From positions 1 through 13,183 of the forward strand of contig JAFSRL010000180.1 in assembly GCA_017446125.1 (NCBI GenBank): a DNA stretch of 13,183 nt, read 5' to 3'. The position numbers were made by a program, and so were the translations under genes. Each line of letters begins with the position of its first letter. The first letter of the stretch is position 1. This DNA is from Lachnospiraceae bacterium (lineage in GTDB: Bacteria; Bacillota; Clostridia; Lachnospirales; Lachnospiraceae). Shown in pieces: positions 1-6,588 of the stretch. The notes beneath the pieces are model-generated. The model was not told where the DNA came from and ran no database searches. It saw only the letters and a list, made by a program, of their open reading frames with translations.

Positions 1-1302
1 CACATACGCCGTACACGCAGGAATCGTAAGCCCGCCCCCAAAATCAATCGTGTCGCCCGTGATGAGGTCGCGGGCGCGACCGGCGCGCGCGTTGAAATCG
101 ATACGCACTTCGTTCTCAGAAGCATTCACCGCAATCATGATGCGGTCGTTCTCATATTCTCTCTCCAGCACACAGTACTGATTCTGAAGCACCAGCTCAT
201 GAAAATCGCCATAGACCATCGCGGGCGTTTCCTGCTTAGCCTTTGCAAGCGCGGCAACCACATCCGTCAACTCGTTCCACTTAGGCGCGTCAATGCAGGG
301 ACGAAGCGCCGGGTCACCGTCTGACTTGTTGCCCGCAATCCCCCATTCGCTGCCGTAGTACACCGCGGGGATTCCGGGCATCGCAAACATCAACGCATAG
401 ATGAGCTTCAAGTGCCGCGGATTGTTCAGGACACTCGCCACACGCGTCACGTCATGGTTGTCCACGAAGCTCACAAGATGCATGTCCTTATACAGTGTCC
501 AGTTCTCCGGACCGAACTGCCGCTTTAAGCTGTGCACGATTTCAAACAGGTTCAGAGAATTGAACGAGGAATGCAGCCCCTTGTAGCATTCATAATTCGT
601 CGCAGAGTCACACATCTCGGGATTCATGACGGTCTTGTAATCACCGCCCAAAATCTCACCGAAGAGGAAGAAGTCCTCGCGGATTCCCTTCACGTGCGCA
701 CGCAGCCGCTTCAAGAATTCACGGTCAACGCAGTACGCAACGTCAAGACGTAATCCGTCAATCCCGAAGGTATCAATCCAGTACGTCACACTCTCCAACA
801 GATACTTAACAACATCTTCATTGCGCAGGTTCAATTTGACCAGGTCAAAATTCCCTTCCCAGCCCTCGTACCAGAGCCCGTCGTTATAGCCGTTGTTCCC
901 GTCGAAGTTGATGTGGAACCAGTCCTTGTACGGCGAGTCCCACCGCTTTTGCAACACATCCTGAAACGCGAAAAAGCCTCTGCCCGCATGATTGAAGACA
1001 CCGTCTAACATCACCTTCATACCGGCTTTGTGCAGCGCGTCACAGACCTCCTTGAAATCCTCGTTTGTTCCCAGGCGACCATCCACCAGACGGTAGTCCC
1101 TCGTATTATAGCCGTGCGTATCGGATTCAAAGAGCGGGTTAAACAGCACCGTATTGATGTTGAGCTTCTTGAAATGATCAATCCAGTCGATGACTTTTTT
1201 GATGCCTTTGCCGGATACGGAAGAAGCGTCGTCTCTTGAGAACGGCGCTCCGCAAAAGCCTAACGGGTAGATCTGATAGATGACTGCCTCGTTATACCAC
1301 AT
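1..1302 (-). CDS. GH13 alpha-amylase-family glycoside hydrolase, 3' end beyond the window
   Basis: The first 434 codons of a gene that runs off the left edge. It is an alpha-glucan-acting (beta/alpha)8-barrel enzyme of the GH13 family. The protein starts MWYNEAVIYQIYPLGF and has no signal peptide, so it is probably cytoplasmic and acts on imported maltodextrins or glycogen fragments. The GH13 conserved regions are visible: region I DGVFNH (residues 100-105), region II GLRLDVA with R185 and nucleophile D187, region III FGEIL with acid/base E216, and region IV FVDNHD with stabiliser D284. The ATG at 1302 is chosen because GGAGG (1314-1310) sits 7 nt upstream; an ATG at 1306 hits a stop after four codons. 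It begins 20 bp after the DUF1858 gene and probably shares its transcript. Family is certain from the catalytic residues; exact specificity (amylase, neopullulanase or maltodextrin glucosidase) is not determinable here. Confidence 0.93.
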   Translation of the reverse strand, partial: MWYNEAVIYQIYPLGFCGAPFSRDDASSVSGKGIKKVIDWIDHFKKLNINTVLFNPLFESDTHGYNTRDYRLVDGRLGTNEDFKEVCDALHKAGMKVMLDGVFNHAGRGFFAFQDVLQKRWDSPYKDWFHINFDGNNGYNDGLWYEGWEGNFDLVKLNLRNEDVVKYLLESVTYWIDTFGIDGLRLDVAYCVDREFLKRLRAHVKGIREDFFLFGEILGGDYKTVMNPEMCDSATNYECYKGLHSSFNSLNLFEIVHSLKRQFGPENWTLYKDMHLVSFVDNHDVTRVASVLNNPRHLKLIYALMFAMPGIPAVYYGSEWGIAGNKSDGDPALRPCIDAPKWNELTDVVAALAKAKQETPAMVYGDFHELVLQNQYCVLEREYENDRIMIAVNASENEVRIDFNARAGRARDLITGDTIDFGGGLTIPACTAYV

Positions 1303-1322
1303 GCATTTTCCTCCAAACGTGA

Positions 1323-1628
1323 TTACCAGTTTTCCGCCTGCTCGTTCAACGCCTCGACCAGATCGTCCGCATCGATGCCGTGCACCAGGCTTGCCTGCTC
1401 CAGCGTCTCAAACTGCGCCGCCCCGCAGGAGATACAGCCCATGCCGCATTCCATTAAGAACATCGCCGCCTGCGGATAAACCGCTAAGATATCGGAAATC
1501 ATCATATCCTTCGTGATCTCGTGCGGGTCCACAAATCCCTCCGCGGAAGGATTCTTCTTTTTTGCCTCTCTCTCGAGCTGCGCCGCATTTTCTTCGGCGG
1601 AGCCAAATAACAATTCCTGCATTCTCAT
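1323..1628 (-). CDS. DUF1858 domain-containing small protein
   Basis: A 101-residue protein. Its C-terminal half (about residues 37-95) matches the DUF1858 pattern: ITKDMMISDILAVYP, then a cysteine cluster C61-x3-C65-x2-C68 (CGMGCISCGAAQ), then an ETLEQASLVHGID-type helix. The domain is related to the N-terminal part of ScdA/hybrid-cluster-associated proteins and is suspected of metal or redox binding; no reaction is established. The charged N-terminus (residues 1-33) looks like a short flexible helix. AGGAG lies 4 nt before the ATG at 1628 and 10 nt before a second in-frame ATG at 1622, so translation could start at either. It sits 32 bp after copA and 20 bp before the amylase gene, consistent with one transcript. 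A link to copper or redox stress is only an inference from position. Confidence 0.85.
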   Translation of the reverse strand: MRMQELLFGSAEENAAQLEREAKKKNPSAEGFVDPHEITKDMMISDILAVYPQAAMFLMECGMGCISCGAAQFETLEQASLVHGIDADDLVEALNEQAENW

Positions 1629-1660
1629 AAATCTCCTTTCATCCGGTGCTGTGCCGGTTC

Positions 1661-4369
1661 TTACGCAATCGCCTTGACCGTGTAGTCCTTCTCCGTTACG
1701 GCCTTTGTCAGTACCTCATCTGAAACATCCTCGCTCAGCGTCACCACCGCTTCGCCCTTCTCATGGCTGACATTTGCTTCCGCAACGCCTTCCAATGCTT
1801 CGAGCGCGCCCTTCACGGTCTTTTCGCAGTGTGCGCACATCATACCTTCAATCGTAATGGTCTTTGTCATTTCCCTTCCTCCTGCTTCGATGCCACCCTT
1901 TGCGACATCACTCTTTACTCTATCAGAAACTGCCCCCTGAGGCAAGGTTTCCACACCTTTCGAAACTTTCTTTCGCGGCCTGTCATGCGAGGCGTCGAAC
2001 GGGTCAAAGAGGTTTAACCGAAGCGCATTTGAAACCACAAAGAAGCTCGACAGGCTCATCGCGGCTGCGCCGAACATGGGATTCATCTCCCATCCCGTAA
2101 CGGGGATAAACAGCCCTGCCGCCAAGGGAATTCCGCACACATTATAAAAGAATGCCCAGAAGAGGTTCTGGTGAATGTTATTTAAACAGGCGCGGCTCAA
2201 CCGGATTGCCGCAGGCACGTCCGTCAAACGGCTCTTCATGAGCACAACGTCCGCGGCGTCAATCGCGATGTCCGTTCCCGCACCGATCGCCATGCCCGTA
2301 TCCGCTCTGGTAAGTGCCGGCGAATCGTTAATCCCGTCACCGACCATGGTTACTACGTAACCATGGTCTCGGTCATGCCATTCCAAGTCACCTTCGGTGA
2401 CAGGCATGCCCGACACTCGGCCTGTTTTACTCGTTCTTACGCTGCCGGACAGCGGAGTGTCCGTCAGCTGATTATTCTGTAGCTCCCTGACGACGCTTTC
2501 TTTATCATTAGGCTTCACGTTTGCGATGACGTTTGCAACGCCCACCTTCGAAGCGATGGCGCGTGCCGTTTTCTCGTTGTCGCCCGTGAGCATGACGGTT
2601 TGGATGCCCAGATTCTGCAGCGCCTTAATTGCCTCAGGCGCTTCCTCCTTTTGTACGTCCGCAACCGCAATCACACCCAACAGCTTACTGTCTGCGGCAA
2701 AGTACAACGGCGTCTTGCCTTCCCCGGAAAGCCTTGCCGCGTGTTCCGATAAAGACGCGGGGATTGCGGCGACCTTCCCGATATACTCCGCATTGCCGCC
2801 GTAGCACGTCGCACCGTCCACCGTTCCGTGCAGTCCGTTGCCCGCTTCGATTTGGAAGTCATGCGCATCCTTGACCGCAATCTGTTTCGTTTCGGCGTAC
2901 GCCGAAACGGCCTTTGCAAGCGGATGCTCCCTCTTTATTTCAAGCGCGTACGCGGTCTCTAAGAGTTCCTTCTGTGTCACACCCTCCGCCGGAAGGATGT
3001 CTGTTACCTTCGGCTCGCCCGTTGTGATGGTGCCGGTCTTATCAAGCACAACGATGTCCGTCTTGCCCGTCTGTTCGAGAGAGGCGGCGGTCTTGAACAT
3101 GATGCCGCTCTTTGCGCCCTTGCCGTTTGCCACCATAATGGCGACGGGTGTCGCAAGCCCCAAGGCGCAGGGACAGGAAATGACGAGCACGCTGATTGCT
3201 CTCGCAAGCGCAAATCCGATTGTCTGTCCCGCAATCATCCAGATCACAAAGGTCACGATTGCAATGCCGATCACCGTCGGCACAAAGATGCCGGAGACCT
3301 TGTCCGCAATCTTCGCGATGGGTGCCTTCGTCGCTGCGGCATCGGACACCATCTGAATGATTTGGGATAATGTCGTGTCCTCGCCCACCTTCGTCGCGCG
3401 ACAGGTTAAGTGTCCCGAAAGGTTTGTCGTCGCGGCGCTTACCGCATCGCCCGCGTGCTTATCAACAGGAATGCTTTCGCCGGTTAAGGCGGCTTCGTTC
3501 ACCGCGCTCACACCTTCCTCGACAACACCGTCGACCGGGATGTTCTCGCCGGGCTTCACAAGGAAGCGGTCGCCCACCTGCACCTCCTCGATCGGGATCA
3601 CTACTTCCTCACCTCGTACCACCGTCGCAGTCTTTGGCGCCAGCTTCATCAGCCCCTTGATTGCATCCGTCGTGCGTCCCTTTGACTTTGCTTCCAGCAT
3701 CTTACCCACCGTGATGAGCGTCAGAATCATCGCGGCGGATTCAAAATAAAACTCATGCAGGTAGTGGTGCGCAGCATGAGCGCCCTCATCCGCCTGCACC
3801 CTTGTCATCACAAAGAGCATTACAAGGGAATAGACAAAGCTCGCCGCGCTGCCCAAGGCAACAAGGGTGTCCATATTCGGGGCGCGGTGAAACAGACTCT
3901 TAAATCCGCTGATAAAGAATTTCTGATTGATCACCATCACGATGACGGTGAGGACCATCTGCAACAGCCCGATTGCAACAGCGTTGCCGTGGAAAAACGC
4001 CGGTAAGGGCCAGCCCCACATCGTATGTCCCATCGAGACATACATAAGGATTAAGAGAAATCCAATCGATGTGATGAGACGCCGCTTTAAGACAGGTGTT
4101 TCATGATCCGCGAGCATCTCCTCCGCTGCGGCCATCGACGACGTCCCCGCCGCCTTCGCCTCCGTGGAGGCACTCTTTAAGCGGGCGCCGTACCCGGCAT
4201 CCGTCACCGCCTTGATGATCGCATCTGCGGAGGCGGACCCCTCAACACCCATAGAATTCGTCAGGAGGCTGACAGCACAACTGTCAACCCCCTCTACGCT
4301 ATTCACTGCTTTTTCGACCCGCGCCGCACACGCGGCACAACTCATTCCCGTGACCAGATATTGCTCCAT
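1661..4369 (-). CDS. copA: Copper-translocating P1B-type ATPase with an extra C-terminal CopZ-like domain
   Basis: A 902-residue Cu+ export ATPase. The N-terminal heavy-metal-associated domain has GMSCAAC (residues 8-14). Transmembrane segments follow from about residue 98. The actuator domain has TGES (296-299), the membrane metal site is CPC (399-401), the phosphorylation site is DKTGT (D443), the nucleotide-binding domain has the HP motif (482-483), and the hinge is MVGDGINDSPAL (675-686). YN in the last helices supports copper specificity (Y742-N743). Two oddities stand out. About 36 extra residues (roughly 635-670) sit just before MVGDGIND, encoded by palindromic DNA. A second metal-binding domain with GMMCAHC (842-848) is appended after a low-complexity linker (about 797-833), reached by an internal ribosome binding site. 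The start ATG has only a distant GGAG (13 nt). The reading frame is intact; whether the insertion affects pumping is unknown. Confidence 0.94.
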   Translation of the reverse strand: MEQYLVTGMSCAACAARVEKAVNSVEGVDSCAVSLLTNSMGVEGSASADAIIKAVTDAGYGARLKSASTEAKAAGTSSMAAAEEMLADHETPVLKRRLITSIGFLLILMYVSMGHTMWGWPLPAFFHGNAVAIGLLQMVLTVIVMVINQKFFISGFKSLFHRAPNMDTLVALGSAASFVYSLVMLFVMTRVQADEGAHAAHHYLHEFYFESAAMILTLITVGKMLEAKSKGRTTDAIKGLMKLAPKTATVVRGEEVVIPIEEVQVGDRFLVKPGENIPVDGVVEEGVSAVNEAALTGESIPVDKHAGDAVSAATTNLSGHLTCRATKVGEDTTLSQIIQMVSDAAATKAPIAKIADKVSGIFVPTVIGIAIVTFVIWMIAGQTIGFALARAISVLVISCPCALGLATPVAIMVANGKGAKSGIMFKTAASLEQTGKTDIVVLDKTGTITTGEPKVTDILPAEGVTQKELLETAYALEIKREHPLAKAVSAYAETKQIAVKDAHDFQIEAGNGLHGTVDGATCYGGNAEYIGKVAAIPASLSEHAARLSGEGKTPLYFAADSKLLGVIAVADVQKEEAPEAIKALQNLGIQTVMLTGDNEKTARAIASKVGVANVIANVKPNDKESVVRELQNNQLTDTPLSGSVRTSKTGRVSGMPVTEGDLEWHDRDHGYVVTMVGDGINDSPALTRADTGMAIGAGTDIAIDAADVVLMKSRLTDVPAAIRLSRACLNNIHQNLFWAFFYNVCGIPLAAGLFIPVTGWEMNPMFGAAAMSLSSFFVVSNALRLNLFDPFDASHDRPRKKVSKGVETLPQGAVSDRVKSDVAKGGIEAGGREMTKTITIEGMMCAHCEKTVKGALEALEGVAEANVSHEKGEAVVTLSEDVSDEVLTKAVTEKDYTVKAIA
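1868..1883 (-). promoter_or_regulatory. Internal Shine-Dalgarno and ATG for a CopZ-like product inside copA
   Basis: On the minus strand AGGAGG (1883-1878) is followed by 7 nt and an in-frame ATG (1870-1868), codon 834 of copA. Initiation there would give a 69-residue protein (1661-1870) that begins MTKTITIEGMMCAHCEK, has exactly the length and fold pattern of a free CopZ-type copper chaperone, and ends at the copA stop. The site is stronger than the one in front of copA itself. It may be functional, or may be a relic of separate copA and copZ genes that lost the stop between them. Confidence 0.55.
2342..2470. repeat. Nested palindromic insertion inside the copA coding region
   Basis: This stretch encodes the extra residues before MVGDGIND and is dense in inverted repeats. 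There are perfect 12-bp arms GACCATGGTTAC (2342-2353) and GTAACCATGGTC (2357-2368) around a 3-bp loop. A GTCACC-TTC-GGTGAC hairpin (2387-2401) is enclosed by CATGCC (2374-2379) and GGCATG (2403-2408). CGGACA (2446-2451) pairs with TGTCCG (2458-2463), and GACACTC (2412-2418) with GAGTGTC (2455-2461). The frame stays open on the minus strand. It resembles a small palindromic element of the kind known to insert in frame in genes of other bacteria, but no second copy is seen in this window, and part of the large palindrome is formed by ordinary copA sequence. Confidence 0.6.
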
Positions 4370-4434
4370 GGATTCTATCTTACTCCAAAATTAGATTTTA
4401 CACAACCTTTTATAGATCGTATGTCCCTGGCAGA

Positions 4435-4462
4435 AAAGAACCGGCGCAACGGCCGGTTCTTT
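4435..4462 (-). terminator. Intrinsic terminator after the downstream chemoreceptor gene
   Basis: Perfect 11-bp arms AAAGAACCGGC (4435-4445) and GCCGGTTCTTT (4452-4462) around a 6-nt loop lie 22 bp past the stop of the receptor gene ending at 4485. On the minus strand the stem ends in a short T run (TTTT). It separates the receptor from copA. The A/T flanks are symmetrical, so it could work in both directions. Confidence 0.8.
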
Positions 4463-4484
4463 CGACTGTTCTCTATGATGTTCT

Positions 4485-6278
4485 TCACCCTTCTCCAATC
4501 TCGAACTTGTTGATCAAAGCGTTCAGGGACTGGGACTGCGCCGAAAGCTCTTCGGAGATTGCGTTCGACTCTTCCGCCGTCGCGCTGTTCGCCTGGACGA
4601 CCTGCGAGATCTGCTCGATGCCGCGGTTGATTTCTTCCATCGCCGCCTTCTGGTTGGAGGCCTCCTCCGAGTTCTCCTGCATAATGGACTGGATTTCAGT
4701 GATGGACTGTGCAACCTGCCCTAAGGCTTCGTTGGTCTCTTCAACGACCGTGTTACCATGGTTGACGCTGTCGACCGTTGTCTGGATGACCTCACGGATG
4801 TGTCCCGCCGCCTCGCCGGACTGCGCCGCGAGCTGTCTAATCTCATCCGCAACAACCGCAAAGCCCTTGCCTGCTTCGCCCGCTCTTGCCGCCTCGATGG
4901 AAGCGTTCAGGGACAGCAGGTTCGTCTGTGAAGCGATGTCTTCGATCGTCTGGATGATGGATGCAATCTGGTTCGAAGACTGTGTGATGGACTCCATTGC
5001 CTCGACCACCTGACCCATCTTCTCGATGCCCATATCCGCCTGGTTCTTGACCTGTCCGGCCATGCGGTTGCCCTTGTCCGCGGAGTCAGCAAGCGACTCT
5101 GTCTGCGACATCACGCTTGCAACGCTTGCGGTCAACTGCTGTACGCTGGATGCCTGGTCGGTACTTCCTTCCGCCAGGTCCTGCGCGCCCTGCGCCATGT
5201 TCTGCGCACCCTGCGACACCTGTGAGGAGGAATCCTTGATCTCGCCCATCGTGCCTGCGAGGCTGTCACGGAAGGAACGGATTTCCTTTGCGATCGGATA
5301 GAAATCACCGATGTAGCAATCCGGGTTCTTGGAACCGTGAACCAGGTCGCCGCCACCCAGGCGACGCATGACGTCGGTTAAGTCCTCGACGATGCCGTGC
5401 AGGACCTTCGTCATGTGCTGCATGGAGTTTGACAAGCCGCCCAGCTCATCATCGCTTTCATAGTCAATGTTCACCGCGAGGTGGCCTTCCGCCATCTTAT
5501 CCGCCGCGTGCGCAATCTCGGTCACGGGCTCGACGATGGAATCCGTCAGCGACCGTCTTGCCGCGCGGATAAAGAAGTACGACAGGATGACCAGAATGAC
5601 CGCGAGGATGATAACGGGGATTGTCACGATCAGGATCATCCGGAAGATGAAAGCGGACTGTTCATCCACATAGGAAGTAATCTTATTCAGCTCCTGCACA
5701 ACGCTCGCAAGGGGCGGTAAGAGCTCGTCGCGGAAGATCTCATGCGCGAGTGCCGTATCCACGGGCTCCGTCGTTAAGACCGCCATTAAGTCCTGGCCGC
5801 CGGTACGCACCTGCTCGAAATAATCTCTTGTCACCTGCATGTCTTCCTTGTTCGGATAGATTTCCGAAAGGGCGTTTAACTCCGCCTCCGCGGTCTCAAG
5901 ATCACTTGATGCAAGGTTAATGCGTTCGACTCTGACCGCCTGATCCCCCGTCGCAATTGAATACAGAATGTTCTTCGCAAGCGACTGGGACGCCGTCGAA
6001 AGCTTGCCGTTGTGCGCGTTCATCTGCAGGTACTGCGTGTACATGTTGGTGACACCCACAAGCAATAACCCGATCGACACGCCCAGCGCCACCACCATGA
6101 TACCGATCATGATGAGCAGCCGGTTAAAGGTAAAGCCAAACTTGTCCGCAACCTTTAAGTGCCGAAGCTTTTCCTTGCTCATGCCCAGAAAGGATTTTGC
6201 GGGTCCCTTCTGCACGGTCCTTCTTGTTTCTTCCTGTTCCTGCGCCGCAGAAACCACAGCATTTTCTTCTTGTGCCAT
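4485..6278 (-). CDS. Methyl-accepting chemotaxis protein (downstream member of a tandem pair)
   Basis: A 597-residue membrane chemoreceptor that would control CheA kinase. After a charged cytoplasmic N-terminus come TM1 (about 53-76), a mostly helical extracellular sensor of about 130 residues (80-210, four-helix-bundle type by look), TM2 (about 211-237), a HAMP domain starting near SIVEPV (248-253), a HAMP-like linker with GGGDLVHGSKNPDCYIGDFYPI, and the long signalling coiled coil. The hairpin tip EAARAGEAGKGFAVVADEI (462-480) is the conserved CheA/CheW contact. There is no C-terminal CheR-tethering pentapeptide; it ends INKFEIGEG. AGGAGG lies 8 nt before ATG 6278. Its signalling half is almost identical to that of the neighbouring receptor (6589-8349) while the sensor differs, so the two probably detect different ligands and share one array. 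Ligand unknown. Confidence 0.95.
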   Translation of the reverse strand: MAQEENAVVSAAQEQEETRRTVQKGPAKSFLGMSKEKLRHLKVADKFGFTFNRLLIMIGIMVVALGVSIGLLLVGVTNMYTQYLQMNAHNGKLSTASQSLAKNILYSIATGDQAVRVERINLASSDLETAEAELNALSEIYPNKEDMQVTRDYFEQVRTGGQDLMAVLTTEPVDTALAHEIFRDELLPPLASVVQELNKITSYVDEQSAFIFRMILIVTIPVIILAVILVILSYFFIRAARRSLTDSIVEPVTEIAHAADKMAEGHLAVNIDYESDDELGGLSNSMQHMTKVLHGIVEDLTDVMRRLGGGDLVHGSKNPDCYIGDFYPIAKEIRSFRDSLAGTMGEIKDSSSQVSQGAQNMAQGAQDLAEGSTDQASSVQQLTASVASVMSQTESLADSADKGNRMAGQVKNQADMGIEKMGQVVEAMESITQSSNQIASIIQTIEDIASQTNLLSLNASIEAARAGEAGKGFAVVADEIRQLAAQSGEAAGHIREVIQTTVDSVNHGNTVVEETNEALGQVAQSITEIQSIMQENSEEASNQKAAMEEINRGIEQISQVVQANSATAEESNAISEELSAQSQSLNALINKFEIGEG

Positions 6279-6356
6279 CAGAAAACCCTCCTAAAAGATT
6301 TAATGGATGCTCATAAATTGTATGAATTATTGTGCTGAAACCAAGCTGATGTGTTT

Positions 6357-6385
6357 ATTATACGCTCAATTTTCCGAAATTGCAA
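6357..6385 (-). promoter_or_regulatory. Sigma-A-type promoter of the downstream chemoreceptor gene
   Basis: On the minus strand TTGCAA (6385-6380) is followed by exactly 17 bp and TATAAT (6362-6357). Transcription would begin near 6350, giving a leader of about 70 nt before the receptor ATG at 6278. The hexamers match the housekeeping consensus rather than the flagellar sigma-28 pattern often seen for chemotaxis genes. The surrounding 310-bp gap (6279-6588) otherwise holds the upstream box array and the terminator of the neighbouring receptor gene. Confidence 0.75.
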
Positions 6386-6406
6386 GGGATATTCTGAAAA
6401 TATTTT

Positions 6407-6457
6407 GAATTGTCAGACATTATATGGTATTTGTCTGATTATTTGGGCATTTGTCTG
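6407..6457. promoter_or_regulatory. Phased array of three TTGTC(A/T)G sites upstream of the receptor promoter
   Basis: In plus-strand orientation TTGTCAG (6410-6416), TTGTCTG (6431-6437) and TTGTCTG (6451-6457) start 21 and 20 bp apart, i.e. about two helical turns. The first lies in GAATTGTCAGACATT (6407-6421), which is repeated exactly upstream of the other receptor gene (8503-8517) and contains the small palindrome TGTC-A-GACA. The array is 21 bp upstream of the -35 hexamer, a normal position for activator binding. The regulator is unknown. Confidence 0.45.
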
Positions 6458-6498
6458 TCAATGCCTAATATTGTAACTAAAATAAAAATAATAAGACA

Positions 6499-6525
6499 AA
6501 AGGACCGGCGGGGAACCGGTCCTTT
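6499..6525 (-). terminator. Intrinsic terminator after the upstream chemoreceptor gene
   Basis: Perfect 10-bp arms AAAGGACCGG (6499-6508) and CCGGTCCTTT (6516-6525) enclose a 7-nt loop, 63 bp past the stop of the receptor gene ending at 6589. On the minus strand the stem runs into TTTTGTCTTATTATTTTT, a good U-rich tail. It means the two receptor genes are separate transcription units. Confidence 0.87.
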
Positions 6526-6588
6526 CGCTTGCCTTCTCTTTAGACAGAGTCAGCAGTTTATAGGAGAAAAGTTTAGGGGTTAGCTTGG

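Noticed and set aside
1636..1656. CCGG-N7-CCGG hairpin between copA and the DUF1858 gene as a terminator
   Set aside because: Four-base stem without a U tract; too weak to separate the genes.
2838..3356. Plus-strand open frame of 172 codons opposite copA
   Set aside because: It is the antisense shadow of a clear P-type ATPase with all motifs; it has no recognisable domain or ribosome binding site.
4370..4434. Copper-responsive operator or promoter in front of copA
   Set aside because: No CopY-type TACAnnTGTA or clear CsoR-type inverted repeat; candidate hexamers such as GACATA or TTGTGT with TAAAAT have poor spacing. The promoter must be here, but I cannot place it.
4507..5013. Plus-strand open frame opposite the chemoreceptor signalling domain, with a similar frame at 6611-6940
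   Set aside because: The two resemble each other only because the receptor genes on the other strand are duplicates; the protein is Ser/Ala/Cys-rich antisense.
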